64,000 bases of DNA from Monosiga brevicollis MX1 (lineage: Eukaryota; Opisthokonta; Choanoflagellata; Craspedida; Salpingoecidae). The position numbers and the translations under genes are program-made. The stretch covers positions 1,749,351-1,813,350 of the forward strand of contig NW_001865041.1 in NCBI RefSeq assembly GCF_000002865.3, read 5' to 3'. Below, one piece after another: positions 48,371 through 60,800 of this stretch; position 1 is the first letter of the stretch, and the number at the start of each line of letters is the position of its first letter. The notes below the pieces were generated by a model that saw nothing but the letters and a program-made list of their open reading frames with translations, was not told the DNA's origin and did not search any database.

Positions 48371-49311
48371 GTTTTCACCTCGCTCGACCGTCATGTTACA
48401 GCTCGGCGTGCCTCACCAATCCAAACCACCCCGAGTGTGGTGCTGCAACAAGTCTGCCGCTCAAGCCCACCAGGGGCAGCGAGCCACAACCACCATATCC
48501 CAATACTCACACCTCTCCAACCACCTCCGCGTCCTCAACCGCATCAAATCCTGGCCCTGCAGCACTGTCAAGCGTGTCGGCGATACAGCGGCTGCCCTTT
48601 TGCTGAGCCTAGTTCGGGCGTCCAAACAACAGCAAAAAATTAAAGAGAGAAAAGTTGAAATTAGGGAATGTGAGCCTGATGATTTTCATCATTAAATGAT
48701 TATGTGTCGCACTCGCCCTCTCTCGCCTTCAATCAACATCACTCCCTCTTCCTCTTCCTCTCTTCCTCTCTCTCTTCTTCTCTCTCTCCCTCTCCCTCTT
48801 CCTCTCTCTTCCTCTCTCCCTCCCTCTCTCTTTCTCTCTGTCAGTCCATCATCACTTACTCTCATTCACTTCCGCTCTCCCTCTTCCTCGCTCAGTCCAA
48901 CACTCACTCACTCGCTATCCTCTCGCTGTTATGTGCAGAGCACTGACCCATTGAGGAATTGGGGTAGGGGATCTATTTGATGGCAAGGCCAAACGCGCTT
49001 ATTGAACATGGCGTTGTGAATTGGATCGAGTTCCATCCCACTGAGCTGTCAACCACTAGCGTTGACATCCCTTGGCAGCTAAACTCGCGTAACGCGCCTA
49101 CTCAAACGAGCTCAGTACTTGAAGAAAGTGGCTTGATGGCCTACTCACTATCCCAGCGCCTTAATAGCGACGACGGGAGTCCCTGCAACCAAAATAAAAC
49201 AGATGAGAGTGTTACACGCTGATGGACTGAACATCAGACCTGACAGAAATGAAAATCCTCTTTGTTTGATGACCCCCTCCTTAAAATCCTCGCAACCTGC
49301 CATGGTGCATC
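48371..49311. other. Intergenic region with CT-rich sequence
   Basis: Upstream of the NEK gene and downstream of the LUC7-like gene, both on the minus strand. A CT/TTCCTC-rich patch covers about 48735-48845. Frames on the plus strand are low-complexity Ser/Leu and not supported. Confidence 0.55.
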
Positions 49312-51470
49312 TCAATGCTCGTACCGATCATCACGCCGGTAATCGTCACGACGGCTGTAGCGGTCCCTACACCACACATTACAAATGTCGCGTCAACAGA
49401 GAATAAGGACCGCTCAAGGATGAGCAAGAAGCCGCTTTGGGTGGGCATCAACAGCGTCAGAGCTGTCTTGCTGTCTTTTGAGATGAGAGGGGAAACGCAC
49501 CGGCGATCATCTTGGTCGTAGCGATCATAGCGGTCCCCCCGGCCACCGCCGCGGCGATCGTCGTAGCGGTCCCCCCGACCACCGCGACGGTCATCATAGC
49601 GATTGTCGCGACGATCATCGTAACGGTCACGGCTACCACCACGACGATCGTCTTGATAACGCCCAGGCTCCCGGCCCGAGTCACGGCGGCTGATGGGTCA
49701 TCAAGAGAGGTGCAAGTGAGAACAAATCCATCAAAATTGAAATGCTGACGCAAAATTCCGTCAGCCTTGCCGGGATACGTTTCGCTTGTCTTCCTCGCCC
49801 TTCTCTTCCTCGCCCTTCTCTGTGTCTCTGGAGCTAAACATTATGAATACTTTCGCACCTGAAGCGATCGTCAGGACCAGGTCCACCACGACTGTATTTG
49901 CCCTCCAGTTCGTGCACGCGATCGCGAATCTTCTGGTATCCCACGTGCATCTTGCCTCCGAAATGATCAGCCAGACTGCCGGCATCAATCGCATGGTGAG
50001 TATTCTTCAATCCGGCTTGCAACTGCCTGCTAGTACGATGAGGGCTGGCACCAAAGGTCTGCAGGCCAGCGGGTCTGGGGGAGAAGACGAGATACGCACC
50101 GACGATCGTTGTCAAAGATGGACAGGAAGGAGCCGCACACTTCGCATACGCGCAGCTTTTGCTGCTGCTGGGAGCCTGGGGGCAGGATGGCCCTGAACTC
50201 GGCCTGAGCAAGACCCATGTCAGACGTAGAATGTGAGAGATGGCCAAGGCACGTCTCGCGATGTGGGTTGGGCAAGCTTTGACCAGCACGCTCACCTCGG
50301 CATCCTCACGCAGACGCTTGAGTTCATCAACCTCCTTGGTGAGTTCGAGCGACTTTTCAATTTGACCTGGTGAAAAGCAAGAGCGGGCCCAAAGATGTGA
50401 TTGAGCGGCGGAAAAGCTGAGGAGAATAGGGCAATTGATCATTATAGAGGAACACGACCAAACAGGGTCCCGTGCATCGAGCTGAATGCCATGATGGGAC
50501 AAGGAAAAACAGAGGAAACAGCGCTACACACCCTCTTCGCCCAAGCGCTCGGCTTCGGCCAACTTCTTGCCAATGGACTCGCCAAGTTGTTCGACGCGGC
50601 TGGCCTAATGGGGAGCGCAAGTGGTCCCGAAAAAAAAAAAAAAAAAAAAAAAAAAAGGAAAAAGAAAAATCAAAAATCAGAGTCCTTGTGTTTCGGGCAT
50701 GCACGCGGGGTAAAGAAGCCACGGGACGGTGAGAAGATGACAATGGAAGACCTTGGCTTTGACTTCCACATCGAACTTTTGATCGCGCTCAAGGCGATCA
50801 CTACAAAAGGACGCCCAAAAGCCAGAATGAGAGTCAGTTGCATTCAAAAAAGCACATTTGGATGGCGGGCCGAGTTGAGGCGCAGTGCAAGAGGAAGCGG
50901 ACCTGGCGCGTCGGATCTTGGCATCGACCTCGCGAACGAGCGAGGCGATGCAATCAAAGAGCTCGCGTTCGTAACCAAAATCCTTGCCCTGTGCCACCTG
51001 TCGCTCATATTCCTCCCGCATGGGCTCGCTGTGGCTCTTGGCACAGTTGCCCAAGTCCGCTTTCTACATGAATGTGGGAAAAGAAACGGATGGTTCAGTG
51101 TGAACTGAGGCTATGCGAGATTCGGAACGGGATGGTCGCCAAATCAACGAGCCCAAGGCGCCTGTGCAAGATGTACCGTGTTGGCAAACAGCGTGTGGGG
51201 GCACATGCCACAGAGATGGTAGTGACACAATCGCTCATCCGTCACATCGTTGATATCAGACCCTGGTTATCATACGGATTTGAAGACAACGGCAGATGGG
51301 ACGTGTGAGGCGACGACGAAGACCGGGAGCACGGGTGGTAGGTCACACAGGACGCGACTAGGTATGGGTGAGAGCAGCGCACAGCCATGTCACAGCAACT
51401 CACCGATACCAGTGGCCTCAGCCCCCATCATATCCTGCAGCATTTGCCGCATGTAGTCGCGAGCACTCAT
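49312..51470 (-). CDS. LUC7L: LUC7-like U1 snRNP-associated splicing factor
   Basis: LUC7 proteins are U1 snRNP partners that help choose 5' splice sites. The start MSARDYMRQMLQDMMG at 51470 matches the family N-terminus. The CCCH finger is built from VTDERLCHYHLCGMCPHTLF (51240-51175) and KADLGNCAKSH after an intron. Helical exons follow (EEYERQVAQGKDFGYERELF; KKLAEAERLGEEG; SLELTKEVDELKRLREDAEA). The second, C2H2 finger is QQQKLRVCEVCGSFLSIFDN with DRRLADHFGGKMHVGYQKIR (50170-49930). The C-terminal exons (about 49690-49510 and 49370-49312) encode RYDDRRGGRGDRYDDRR-type repeats ending RRDDYRRDDRYEH, where animal LUC7L has Arg-Ser repeats. About eight exons. The two zinc fingers and their order leave little doubt about the family. 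Confidence 0.92.
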
Positions 51471-52592
51471 GGCGGCAGTCTCTCTGGGCGCTAGAGACAA
51501 CGATCCCCTGAGAAGCAGCCGAGCATGAGAAAGTGAGCAGGCAACTCATTGTACTGCCAGAATCTTCAAGCACCAGACAAGGAATGGAAGTGCGCATGCC
51601 GCCCCGATGACCCATGGCTGACTCATTTGGGGAGCAAAACCGTGGGAAGAACATGCACGCCCCGACGTTGGTCGTCGTCGGCGCTTTTCGCTGCCCTCCC
51701 ATGTTGAGTGAAACGTGCATCGCCACTGCGCGCATGTCTCAAACACGCCCCACCCCCAACGCGAAGCCTTGGTCTTGGGAACTCTCCCAAGATGGTCTGA
51801 GTGCCGAACCAAGAAAACCTAACTGCGCTGTGCTTGTTCACTTTTCACAGGCTTTCCCGACCAATACCTCCGGCCCTAGCACTCCCCCGCGCTGCCGTTT
51901 CACGCACTCGTTCTTCTTTTCTTTTTCTTCTTTTTTTTCTTTTTTTCAAAGATGAGACCTTTCTTACCACTGTGAAAGTAAAATACTTATACCAAAGTCT
52001 TTTTTTCGAAGCTTCTAGCAGAGCAAGCCGTGGTTTAATGCAGATGATTTCAGGGTTTATGAAGCATGTCTGTATGTTCCCTATTCAAATCCCTAGCGCT
52101 TGTCGTTGCTAATGACAGTTTTTTCGTAGCATAGATACATGTGTATGATTTCAGCCGTTCTCTGTTGTTTATGCCGTTCTCTGTTGTCTCTCTCGCTCTC
52201 TTTCTCTCTCTCTGTCTCTCTGTGTCTCGCTGTATGTGTGTGTCTGTGTGTGTCTCTCTCTTTCTTTCTTTCACCATCTCTCTGTTTCACCATCCCTCTG
52301 TTTCTTCGTTTTGTGTGTGTTGCACAAGAGCCAAAAGCTGAGACAGAGAGAGACTGAAAACGGCAGCGGGTAAGTGGCAGCTCGAGGTAGAGGCTGATAT
52401 GAACGTCTTGGGCCCTTGGTTCATATGTACTGAAATTATCATCAAGCTTCATGTGGCTCGCTCACCCTGCGTTGCATGTGAGCGTCAGCATCTAGAATCA
52501 GGTGCAGGCAACGAAAGGGGCGGAGCTGGAGCAGCTCACGATAGCAGTAGCGGACGTCATGTCGGTTCCTGCCAACAGTACGGAAGAAGTGG
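51471..52592. other. Divergent intergenic region
   Basis: Between the LUC7-like start (leftward) and the SH3 gene (rightward). It contains T/CT-rich patches at 51906-51948 and 52185-52300. An upstream exon of the SH3 gene may lie here. Nothing else recognised. Confidence 0.45.
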
Positions 52593-55500
52593 ATGGCAAT
52601 ATCAAGCAATGCGTTTCCGTATGCCCCGCCTCCTGACCTGCTGCCCAGCACGCAACACCTGGCAGTGACCCCTGATGCCTCATCCCGGTCCACTGCTTGC
52701 ACCCGCATGCTCAGAGTCTCAAGTCTGGCACCAATCTCTACCGCAAGCTCATCAAGCAGGCCGGTGACTACTTGAAGAAGCTTGAGCGTTCGTTGACGAG
52801 CTTTTGCTATCCTTGCCCGCCCCTTTCGGCCCATGCAACCGTCCTTGGCCTCTGCCAACCCCACCTGACCCTGGTGCGCCGAATAGACGTCCATGATGCC
52901 GAGCGAGGCCTTATCGAAACGCTGAGTCAGATTCAGCAAGCCTCCCCACTGTTACACGAGGTTGCCGACGACCATCAAATTCGTCAACACAGTACGAACC
53001 CTGCTTAGGTCTCGCCCATGCCACTCGACGGCCCGCTGGCCAACGAAAGCCCCTTACGACCTGTACTCTGCCCTGCCTCCATTGAAACCCCCAGCGGATG
53101 GCTTTCGCATCGGCGTGCGCACGCTTCATGATGTTTTCGAGAGCCGAGAGGCCTTGGTTCGTCGCACACGGCACATCTCTGTGACACGCGGGGTTGCATC
53201 AAGAAAGGAGGGAAAGAAAGCAGCAATCCTCAATCATGGCCACAGTAACAGCACCCGAGGCTAAAACTACGGTGTTTTGTCGGTGCCTTTTAGGAGGAAG
53301 CCGTTGATCTCAAGCTGGTCGAGGCCATGACGCAGGAAGTGAATGAATTCAACGGTCGCCTCAATGCACGTTTTCCTTCTGCTCTTGCCCCTGCCCTCGC
53401 CTGCTCTGAGAATCCCTTCCTTGCTTGTTTTGCTGCACCCGAGCATGACTCACCAGCGCGCTTCGCACATCATGGCCAACTCTGCAGGAAGTCATCAAGA
53501 CCCAGGCACAGCTTGTCAAGGACGCTGAAAAGGTGAGGTTTTTGCCAGGCCGCTTTGACTTTGAATCGTGCCTTTTTCAGCATCGTATGGCTAAATCTTG
53601 CTGGCTGCTGTTGCTTGGTGCGGTGGCTCGGTGTGTCTGATTAGCAATGCAAGGAAAAGCAAAAACAGTTTGATCACAGCGTGCGCAAGGCCAAAGGTGG
53701 CCCCGTCGATGGAGTACGACCGGTTCCTATAAACAGCTGCCCCATGTCCTATAGACGTGGCTCGTGTTGCGCCCTTACTCACATCAAATTTCGTCCGTGA
53801 CTCGTTCGTGTCCTGTTACAGCCCATGAAGGAATTGGAGTATTCTCAAGCCCATCTCAAGGACGTGCTTCAAACTTACGCCAGCGAGGTCCTGAAAACTG
53901 TGCACAGAATTTTTGTTCTTGGTCTGATGGCAGGCCCACCTCATGCCCTCATAACCGTCTCACCTCGCTTTGCAGCTCATGGATGAAGCGGCGAAGCGCC
54001 TTCAACCTGCACTGGCAGCCGTTTTATTCATGAATCAGGCTGCTGTTGGCGTTCAGCGCGTGAGTCTAGGCATTCTCTTGCTCGGCAATGGCTTTTGCTT
54101 TGTCTGCTGTGTTGATCTGTTCTGCTTTTGCACATCCTTCATTGCCCGACGGGCTGGTTCCTTGCTGACTGACTGACCGCTTGATGCATGGGCTGCCATT
54201 TATAGCATCGACAGCAGATCAGCAACCTGATCAAAACATACGGCCCGCTGGTAGATCTCACCGAAGGCTACGACGAAGATGAGCTAGTACCCGCTGTCGA
54301 AGCGCCGCGCATACCCCGCCGCAATACACGGGCTGATGCCGCAGGTGCTGAGGATGAGGACGAAGATGAGGATGAAGAACCTACGCAAGGCCGTAGCTTT
54401 CGCGGACACGGCTCAGCTCGGCGTCAGGGCAGCTATCGTGTTGCGGGCACCCGCCCGGCGGGTATTGGTGCCGAGGAAGAAGACGATGATGACGACGATG
54501 AACCCGAAGAACGACGCTCGCAGGTAAAAACGATCGTAATAGGACCTAGATGTTCTTCTTTTTTTCTTTTTTCTTTTTTTTTCTTCTTTTTTCTTTTTTT
54601 TTTCGTTTCTTTCTCTCAGAAAAAAACCACCGAACCCTCGCATCGCATCGCACCCTGCCGGACCCTTTGTTTGTAGCCCAGATAAACACTTACTTTGATC
54701 TTGTCTGCAACCTTGTGTGGCGCTCGCTACCCGCATCCCAGCATCATGCGCACGCCTTTGAGCAGCCCGCAAATCGCGTGCTGCCGCCACCCAGCACAGT
54801 CAACCCGCGCAGTATGTGGCCACTGAACGTTGCTCTTGCGATGAGGGAGATGGGCTTGAGCAACCTCTTGTCGAGCCCCACAGATTATTGCTCATCGTTG
54901 CACACATTGACGGTTCCCACATAGGCTTCCGCGAACCAAAAGGGCGGGGCAAACAGAAGCGCAATAGCCACAATTTTGTCAATGTTTATGCCGAGGTATC
55001 AATCAAAGAATCTTGTGCCCACGAGCCTCTTTCACGCCTGAACTGTCGTTCACAAAACAAGAAGGAGTTTGCCTCGTGACTTTTGTGCTTTTGTGTCGAC
55101 TTGGCTGGTGGCGGTTGGGCCCTCGCCTTCTACTTGCGCTCGAACTTGGTTAGCACCACAGCTCACAGTCTCTGCTATGAACAGGCACAACCAGCTACGG
55201 CAGCGTTTGATGATGGCCATGAACCGGTGAGTTAGATGCAGAGAGCTTTACTAGTCCTATTGCCACGGGTCAAACAACATCCTGATTTTATGATTGGTGC
55301 GATTCTCTCCTTGTCAAGCCCGTGCGCTCATGAATATAATCTCGTGCACATGCCTTTCCAGCTGCACCGGGAGGCAGATTCCCCTCTACCAGACACTCGC
55401 ATGCCGCGTGGGTCGGCATCTCGCGAAGCCCTCTTCGTGAGCGCCGAAGACCGCGCACCGGCCCGTGATAGCTGGCTTCCACCATCAGCCCGCGAGCCCG

Positions 55501-56311
55501 CTGCGCGTGATGACCGACGCGCACCTGCCGCTGATCACCGACGTCGTGATCCTTACTCAGATCGTCGCAGCGCAGACCAATACACGCGCGATGTGTACCC
55601 ACCCGCTCAGTCGCGACGCGCGCAGGCCTATCCTGATGTGTCCCTGCCTCGAGACTATGAGGATGATCCCAACGACTTTGATGGATATCGCTTGGTGTCC
55701 GAAGAGCGGACTGCTGGAGGTCCGCGCTACGACCAAGATCCTCACCCTCGCGCGCAGTCTGCGCCATATGGTCGAGGTCCTTCTCGGGCTACTGATGGCT
55801 ATGAGTACTATGCACAAGAGGCGCCCGTGCGACGACGTCACCGCGACGAAGGCGATGATGCTGAGGCCCGCCGCTTGCGTCGTGAGCGCCGTGTGTCGCA
55901 ATACGAGTTTGAAAGGCAAATTTACAAGGCCCGCTACGCTTTCCAAGCGGGCGGTAACAACCAAATCAGCATGGCAAAGGTGCGATTGGGTCTCCCGTCT
56001 CCGTCGTCACAGTCAGATGCAAAGAATTGCTGTCCTAGGCATCGGCCGACGCGCTCTCACCAAAGTGCACCGGTGTTGTGGCATTGGCCTTGGGCAATCA
56101 GGGCGACGATGTTCGTTTAGAACAGCCGCCCCGCGGCGAATGGCAACTGATCACCAATTTGGTGACGCGACAGTACGTTGAACATGAGCCCGTGCGCCAA
56201 CCCATGAGCTCCTGCCAAACTTGCTCGTTTTAATGAGTCTACACCATCATCTTTCGCGTTGTTTTGTGTAGGCGTGGCTACGTGCCCCGCAAGTATCTTA
56301 AGCCATTCTAA
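52593..56311 (+). CDS. Coiled-coil (BAR-like) protein with C-terminal SH3 domain
   Basis: About a dozen exons. The proposed start MAISSNAFPYAPPPDLLPST at 52593 splices in phase to SLKSGTNLYRKLIKQAGDYL. Helical exons follow: HDAERGLIETLSQIQQASPL, VDLKLVEAMTQEVNEFNGRL (53296-53375), EVIKTQAQLVKDAEKQCKEK joined to QFDHSVRKAK (53488-53700), PMKELEYSQAHLKDVLQTYA (53822), LMDEAAKRLQPALAAVLFMN and HRQQISNLIKTYGPLVDL (54205-54265). The pattern suggests a BAR-superfamily module but I cannot name the subtype. Acidic, Arg-rich and Asp/Arg/Tyr-rich disordered exons follow. The C-terminus is an SH3 domain: YKARYAFQAGGNNQISMAK, spliced to GDDVRLEQPPRGEWQLIT near 56098, then RGYVPRKYLKPF ending at 56311. 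BAR-SH3 proteins shape membranes and recruit actin regulators. The first exons are uncertain, and a competing frame runs antisense at 52442-52939. Confidence 0.65.
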
Positions 56312-56487
56312 TCACAGCCCTCCTCTTGTTACATGACACGATGATCAACCTTCAATTCACGCACCACCTTCACGCACCACTTTTCGCCTCTACCCAAGAA
56401 GGCAGGAACGAAGAAAGGAAGAAATGATGACAAATTTTGCTGTCTCAATATTTCTTGCTTTATATACCATATTATCCCTGACGCTGC
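56312..56487. other. Spacer between the SH3 gene and the tRNA cluster
   Basis: Short region after the SH3 gene stop; probably its 3' untranslated region. No separate feature seen. Confidence 0.6.
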
Positions 56488-56537
56488 TAACCACATGATG
56501 GTTCACCAGGTCTCAAGGATGGCCAACAACCGATCCG

Positions 56538-56608
56538 GTCGGACTGGTGTAATGGTAGCACTTCACGTTGTGGCCGTGACAATCGCGGTTCGATTCCGCG
56601 GTCCGACA
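56538..56608 (+). tRNA. tRNA-His (GTG), copy 1
   Basis: Full cloverleaf: a 7-bp acceptor stem GTCGGAC/GTCCGAC, a D arm with A box TGGTGTAATGG, anticodon stem TCACG/CGTGA with loop TTGTGGC (anticodon GTG, His) and T arm CGCGG/CCGCG around TTCGATT, then discriminator A. No intron and no encoded CCA. The B box GGTTCGATTCC is intact, and a TTTTT run at 56623-56627 fits Pol III termination. Confidence 0.95.
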
Positions 56609-56799
56609 TCCTTGAACTTAACTTTTTGTTGTTTTCTGCTCAACATGGAAATACGTTTCGAGACAGCTTTCGTCTGTATTTTTGCGAGGTTTTTTCTTGC
56701 AACAAAAGTGATGGCTTCGGTCATAAGGAAACTTTTTCGGGCGCGCGCTAACCTTTAAAGTGGTTCACCAGGTATCAAGGATGGCCAACAACCGATCCG

Positions 56800-56870
56800 G
56801 TCGGACTGGTGTAATGGTAGCACTTCACGTTGTGGCCGTGACAATCGCGGTTCGATTCCGCGGTCCGACA
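56800..56870 (+). tRNA. tRNA-His (GTG), copy 2
   Basis: Same 71-base sequence as copy 1 through the whole cloverleaf, with anticodon GTG. It is followed by TTTT at 56886-56889, so it should also terminate, though with a shorter T run. The upstream flank is similar but diverges earlier than in copies 1 and 3. Confidence 0.95.
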
Positions 56871-57194
56871 TCCTTGAACTTAACGTTTTGTTGTTTTGTC
56901 TTTTTATTCTTTTGCTCTCCTCTACTGCAGCAAGTTGAGTCGGGCAGGTCATTGTGTGTCTGGTCATTTGGTGTGTCTGAACTACGATGGTTTTTTTTTT
57001 CTGAACCACGATGGTTTTTTTTTTTCCCCTGTCTGCCAAGCCAACAGAAAAGACAGCAGGTGTATTGTCAGATATTTTGTCAGACATGATTATCCGGGTC
57101 AATTTTTTATGCCATTTATATATAATATTTTACGTCTGGGCAGATAACCACATGATGGTTCACCAGGTCTCAAGGATGGCCAACAACCGATCCG

Positions 57195-57265
57195 GTCGGA
57201 CTGGTGTAATGGTAGCACTTCACGTTGTGGCCGTGACAATCGCGGTTCGATTCCGCGGTCCGACA
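57195..57265 (+). tRNA. tRNA-His (GTG), copy 3
   Basis: Same tRNA sequence as copies 1 and 2. TTTTT at 57280-57284 follows. Its 5' flank shares about 50 bases with copy 1. Confidence 0.95.
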
Positions 57266-57285
57266 TCCTTGAACTTAACTTTTTG

Positions 57286-57321
57286 CCCCTCACATCGTTG
57301 AGCCCTTTTTTTTTTCTCCCT

Positions 57322-57363
<42 letters not shown>

Positions 57364-57843
57364 AAATTTTTCCCAAATTTTTTTTGTTGTTGTTTTGCTC
57401 TCTTTTTGCTGTCGCGGTAGGGGGCGGGGGCATGGTTTGTTGGTTGAGTGATCGACGCTCGATTGGTACGTGGTCGACTCGCGCAGCCAAAGAGACGTCA
57501 GTTGCTGGGCAGGTCGGGGAGGGGCGGAACGGGTCTGACGTTGAGGGTTGGTGAGCTGGCTGACGTTGGCACATCCTGTCACAGTCGCTTGCGACTTTTT
57601 CGGCAAGAGCGAAGGCTTGGCGCTCTGACTTGCCTCTTCACCCACACTCACGAACGGTGCTACAGGCTCGGTGCGGGGCCCGTGCCGTTTCACCAAGGGT
57701 CAGGGGTGGCATTTGATGTCAAAGACGGCTCCACATCCGCCGCGATGCTGCCCCTTCCGGAATTGCTGGCAGATGTGCGCAGCCAGGATGTGCGTGACTG
57801 AAGAGCCTCTTCGTATCCAGCCCCTTCGTCTCCAAACCTCTTG
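57286..57843. other. Upstream region of the ASAP-like gene
   Basis: Contains a TG repeat (about 57323-57361), T-rich sequence and a GC-rich stretch. A short frame with ATG near 57745 (MLPLPELLADVRSQDVRD then stop at 57801) lies 43 bases before the main start. It could be an upstream ORF, an unrecognised exon end or chance. A minus-strand frame at 57361-57696 is unsupported. Confidence 0.45.
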
Positions 57844-60800
57844 ATGGCACCGCCCGATCCGCACTTACAACCTCATTGGCTGGCACAGGTCGTGAGCTCG
57901 ACGCTAGATCACTGTACCGACAACGACCTGTCCACTGATGTACTACAGGCCCTCACGTTGGACGAGCCTCCATTGCTCAAACTTATCCAGGCGGCTCATG
58001 AACTGCTGCAGCCTGCCACTCCTAATCAGGTTCGCCTCATGCATCCAAGCAAAACGACCAGCTAGTGTCCTCACGCCCGTCTCGTGTGAGCCGAGCTGAT
58101 GAGCCGCTGCTGCACCCCAACCACTCTCCAGATCTTTGTCGATACGCTCTCCAAACTGGTGCAACAGATGGAGAAGCATGGCCTTGCTGGGTCCGCAGCA
58201 ACCATTTATCAGAATCTCGAAAAGAGCATACAAGGTGAGCCTGACTTTACATTGCCTTGCCTCGAGCCGCGCTGATAAATCCTCATCCCCACGTGCCTGG
58301 AACGGGTTGAGTATAGCTGTGGAAGCCCACCGCCAACAACTCAATCAGGGTTGTAAAGCCGTTCTTCAACGACACCTTGGACCCCTCGAGCTTGAGGACA
58401 ATTTTGATCAACTCAAGTACGGGACGCTGACCCTCAACACGACTTTCTTCGAGAAGCACAAGCCAGAACGTCATGTGTGCCGACTCACAAGCACACTCGT
58501 ATTTATGCACATGCTCATCTGCTCTTGTCTTTGGGCTCATGCCTCTGCTCTCAGGAAGCAATTGGAGCGTTGGATGAAGCAATTTGACAAGGAAAAGTCA
58601 AAAAGAAAGTCAGTCCTGACCATGTCATTTTGCGGCATCCTAGCAGAGGCCCCAACCGAGCATGCTCTGCTTCAATGAAAAGACGGGCTCGGGCTTCGCA
58701 CCCGCGGATGTTCCAGTAGGGTAATGGTGTGCTCACACTTGGCCCACGCGTCCAATCAGGAACCATTCAGCTCCTCTTCGGCAGCTGGGGGAGCAAACGC
58801 ATCAGCGCATCTTACAACAAGCTGTCTGCGAGCACCTGCAAAAGTCCTACCGCCTCTACGACACTTATCACGTCGACTTGCCTCTGGCCCTGCTCCACCT
58901 CTTCAAGCTTCGTCAAACCTATCACGCCGTATGTGTGTTTGCTTCAACTTGGCTCCGTCTGCGACTTGCACGCCCCCTCTGAGACCCGCTTCGGCTTTTC
59001 ATGAGGACGCTGTTCTCGTAGGCTTGCAGCCAATCCTTGCTACAGCTCCTGCCGGACATTGAAAACGCCACTTTGGCGCTCAATGAAGCCAAAGCAGCAG
59101 CTCAGCGGCGCCAGGCACTGCTTGTGTCACTCACTGCGGACTTGCAACAGCAGGTTTGGACTCCGCGAACATCCCACCTCGGTCCGTGTAGCTAGCGTGC
59201 TTGGCGGGTGTTGCATCTCACTTTCGGACTGGGAATGCTCTTGGCGCCTTCTCTAGGTGTTCCATTGCGAAAAGCAAACACAGCAATTCTTGCAGCAGGG
59301 CGAGGTTTTGTCGCGGCGCCGCTCATCCCGCCATCGTCGCACGAATTCGCTTGGCACTCCGACACAACTTCAGGTGGGAGCCGCACGTACAGTAGAAGGA
59401 GAAAGAAAGCACTCAGAGGGCTCGAGTTGTGTGTTGAGGAGAGGTTTTACGTTTCTGGTGATCACATGGGTCGCATTTCATCGGCTGCGGTATCTGACCA
59501 CGCTCTTTGATGATGTGGCTCTTTTTTTTTTTGGCTGCCTTGTGCTGTGCTCAGGAGGCCACGACTTGGCTGGAGCAGCTGCCAGGATCCCATTTTGCAT
59601 ACATTGCCGATGTGCTCAACAAGCCCGGTGAGAGTGACTTTCATGAGACTTGCCTCGATGGTGTCGTTTTGCGCGAGGTGGTGTTGTTGCTGAGCGCGCC
59701 GTCGTGTTGCGCTGAAGAAAAGCGACTGGGTTTTTCCTGACAATATTGTGGCCCCACTCGCGCCTCTTTGTTGCAGGAAATGACGCTTGTGCGGACTGTG
59801 CCTCGCCCAAACCCATGGTGGCGCTCTGCGATCTGGGCATTCTTGTGTGTACCGGGTGTGCCGAGCTACACCGACAGGTCTGTTTGTGTACGACGGCCCT
59901 TTGACTTTGGCTACAACCTCGCAGGAGGTGCCCGCTTGTTGTTTCTGTGTGACTTCAACATAATCTCCTCGGTGTCGTTGGTCATCTGCAGCCTCTTGGG
60001 TTCAACCACGCGTGCTTGAGCTTTGCTTTTTGGGTGCTGATGTTTGATTGCCGCGTGCGCTTGACCTGTGTGTTCCTTAGCTCTGCCTCGCGGCGCGACC
60101 TTCGTTCATCGGGTCGACACCGTCCACACCCACTCCCGCCAATCCCAATCCTACGGTGCTTCCCGATCACCAGGGCCGTGTCTTGATGGCAGCGCACGGT
60201 GATGCCATCATGCACCTGCCAACTGTGGCCAACATGCACTTGGCTGACGTCGTGCAGCTTCAGCACATTGGCAACGTCGCGTTTAATGAAGTGTTTGAAG
60301 CCCGCCATGCTGAGGCCGAGCGCGCGCGTCAGGCCGCTGTGGGCCTGGCCGCAGACATGCTCCTCTTTCTTCAAGACAAATACGTCGATCTGGTTTTTGC
60401 CGAGCCGCCCAACAAGTCAGACGCAAAGCGACATTTGCAGGCGTTGGTGCAGAGCGATCAAGGTCGGACTCTCACCAGTTACCAGCTATTGCAGGATCTT
60501 GTTCTGCCAGGCTTGCAGCGCGACCCCGTTGCAGAAGCCAGTCTCGTGGCGGCTGCTGCCTCAGACAACCTCCTCGCTGTGGATTTTATGCTGCGCAATG
60601 GCGTCAACGTACAGGCAGTGGTAGATGGCCGCACGGCATTGCATGCAGCAGCTGCTGCTGGCCATGTGACAATGTTGCGTCTTCTATTGCGCCGCAATGC
60701 CATGTTGACCGCCATCAACGACCGAAATTTAACGCCGCTGCTTGAGGCCCAGGCGCGACAGCAAGTGTCGGCTACCTACCTGTTGACTGCAGCCGCCGAT

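Larger units (their letters stand above)
56488..57285 (+). repeat. Three dispersed copies of a roughly 140-base tRNA-His unit
   Basis: Copies span about 56488-56628, 56760-56892 and 57144-57285. Conservation covers the tRNA, the 5' flank (GGTTCACCAGG through CAAGGATGGCCAACAACC) and the 3' flank TCCTTGAACTTAAC. Spacers between units are unrelated, so this is spaced duplication and not a simple tandem array. The flanks contain a 9-bp inverted repeat, TCAAGGATG and CATCCTTGA. Confidence 0.9.

Noticed and set aside
52442-52939. Minus-strand frame of 165 codons
   Set aside because: Antisense to helical exons of the SH3 gene, which splice in phase; probably a shadow of that coding sequence.
57361-57696. 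Minus-strand frame of 111 codons upstream of the ASAP-like gene
   Set aside because: No motif and low-complexity ends; cannot be supported.
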